Positions 60,650 to 61,575 of a DNA stretch of 61,575 bases are shown here, piece after piece; position 1 is the stretch's first letter; the number at the start of each line of letters is the position of its first letter. A program made the translations under genes and the position numbers. Source of the stretch: Lingula anatina (Eukaryota > Brachiopoda > Lingulata > Lingulida > Lingulidae); the NCBI RefSeq assembly GCF_001039355.2, contig NW_019775494.1, positions 195,939-257,513 on the forward strand, read 5' to 3'. The notes beneath the pieces were generated by a model. That model made no database searches. It saw nothing but the letters and a program-made list of their open reading frames with translations, and had not been told where the DNA came from.

Positions 60650-61575
60650 GGAGTTGTTTTTGAACATACTCAAAACATTTTATCTCCCTTCCGGGTACTG
60701 GAACGTGCTTCCACGTGTGTCTGCATGCGTACTCGTAAGGTCTGGGTATGGGCATATTTTCTTATACGTAGTGCTATATGGTAGGTGTGACAATGCCTTA
60801 AGCAGTCAATGTATGGTCAGTTTAGTGGGAGCAGCTCACCATTACACTGTCCCAGATGTTGGGTATCTTTGATATCCTCTATTAAACTGCGGAGAGGGGG
60901 GGGGGAGCTCAATCATTATGGCCATCTTGCATGCTAAATAAACCATTAGCACATACTGGCACTAGTACTTCATAATCAATTTAAAATTTTTCCTGACCAC
61001 TAGTTAAATGATTTTCTGGTACTAAGGGCTTATGACTATTGTTAGAAGCATGAATCAATTTCAGATTAAGATTTCCACTTTCATTACTAACTTTTTAAAA
61101 AATATGAAAATGACAATAAACGAAAACAGGTGAAAATTTGAGCGTTTTGCTTAACAGTTTTAGGGCTGAATCAAGTACATCTTCCTCCATACATTTAATA
61201 TGCCCGCAACACTCCCCTTGCATGTCACATGCTAGCATTAAACTAGTTACGGCGGGGTTATTATTAACCTATAGCTAGCCCATACACCCCAGCAATGGGA
61301 ACGCTAATAGTCATGTTGTCTGGGTACCTTAAAGGACAATGTTCATGTAAAAATCCATTTCTCGAATTTTGAAGATACAGCACTCAATCTATACACTAGA
61401 GGTATGTTTTAATCGATCCCCGCCATTTAAAAATTATAAAAACAATCTGTTAGTAGAAAAAAAAGCGTTTTAGTAAACCTCACCTCAATATGCAAAAATG
61501 AAGCAACAGATCTGGGTCACGTGGTACTGTGACGACAATCACGATAAAGGTCTATGAGACTCAACTGAGCTGCAT

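Larger units (their letters stand above)
59953..60799. mobile_element. MITE with AAGGC-CACACCTA termini, split by an insertion
   Basis: Left end AAGGCCCTGTCACACCTA at 59953; right end TAGGTGTGACAATGCCTT to 60799. The interior matches 53606-53897 except for about 560 inserted bases (60097-60649). Confidence 0.65.
54712..61300. repeat. Segmental tandem duplication, unit 2
   Basis: Copy of 45640-54435. Differences from unit 1: most of the EF-hand gene is missing, an extra GATCGATC-type hairpin sits in TLC intron 2, and an LTR-like insertion lies in the CACACCTA MITE. Similarity fades at about 61300; the last about 275 bp of the window match nothing I recognised. Confidence 0.85.

Noticed and set aside
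1-61575. CRISPR arrays, rRNA genes, clear tRNA genes, prokaryotic operons
   Set aside because: No spaced direct repeats of CRISPR type, no rRNA sequence and no convincing tRNA cloverleaf were seen by eye; the window is eukaryotic.

Overview
The window is eukaryotic animal DNA. Genes are split by GT-AG introns, large gene-free stretches carry simple repeats and foldback transposons, and there are no operons. The gene set and the signs of high heterozygosity point to an invertebrate deuterostome. The set comprises a Fezf-type zinc-finger factor, Integrator subunit INTS10, a TPR-CHAT protein of the TTC28-like type, a short-chain-collagen-C4-like secreted protein, a sarcoplasmic-calcium-binding-type EF-hand protein and paired TLC-domain genes. 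Amphioxus (Branchiostoma) is my first guess and a hemichordate the alternative; this is inference from gene content.

Layout. 177-2963 (-): a complete four-exon secreted protein with a C4-like domain. 2964-13375: no gene seen; simple repeats and nested foldback elements. 13376-15900 (-): Fezf, with its promoter, a 5' leader exon and an intron; its EH1 repressor motif lies just upstream of the first in-frame ATG. 16-37.5 kb: a gene desert, probably containing Fezf regulatory DNA. It includes two near-identical tandem duplications, each with a single N at the seam, and a run of Ns at 35935-36612. 37577-46281 (+): the 3' half of INTS10. Its last intron holds an antisense TPR-CHAT gene (40202-43553) and a cluster of three foldback elements. 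47339-49030 (+): a secreted EF-hand protein. 50076-53373 (-): a TLC-domain membrane protein in five exons. 54.7-61.3 kb: a second copy of the 45.6-54.4 kb block. It carries a copied INTS10 terminal exon, has lost almost all of the EF-hand gene, and holds a second intact TLC gene (56273-59730).

Exons were assembled by eye from splice signals, reading phase and family resemblance. All exon joins listed are phase-consistent except the Fezf start. The genes do not form an obvious shared pathway. The clearest structural stories are the gene nested in INTS10, the diverging tandem segmental duplication, the foldback-element nests (one interrupted by an LTR-like insertion), and two probable unmerged-haplotype assembly artefacts.
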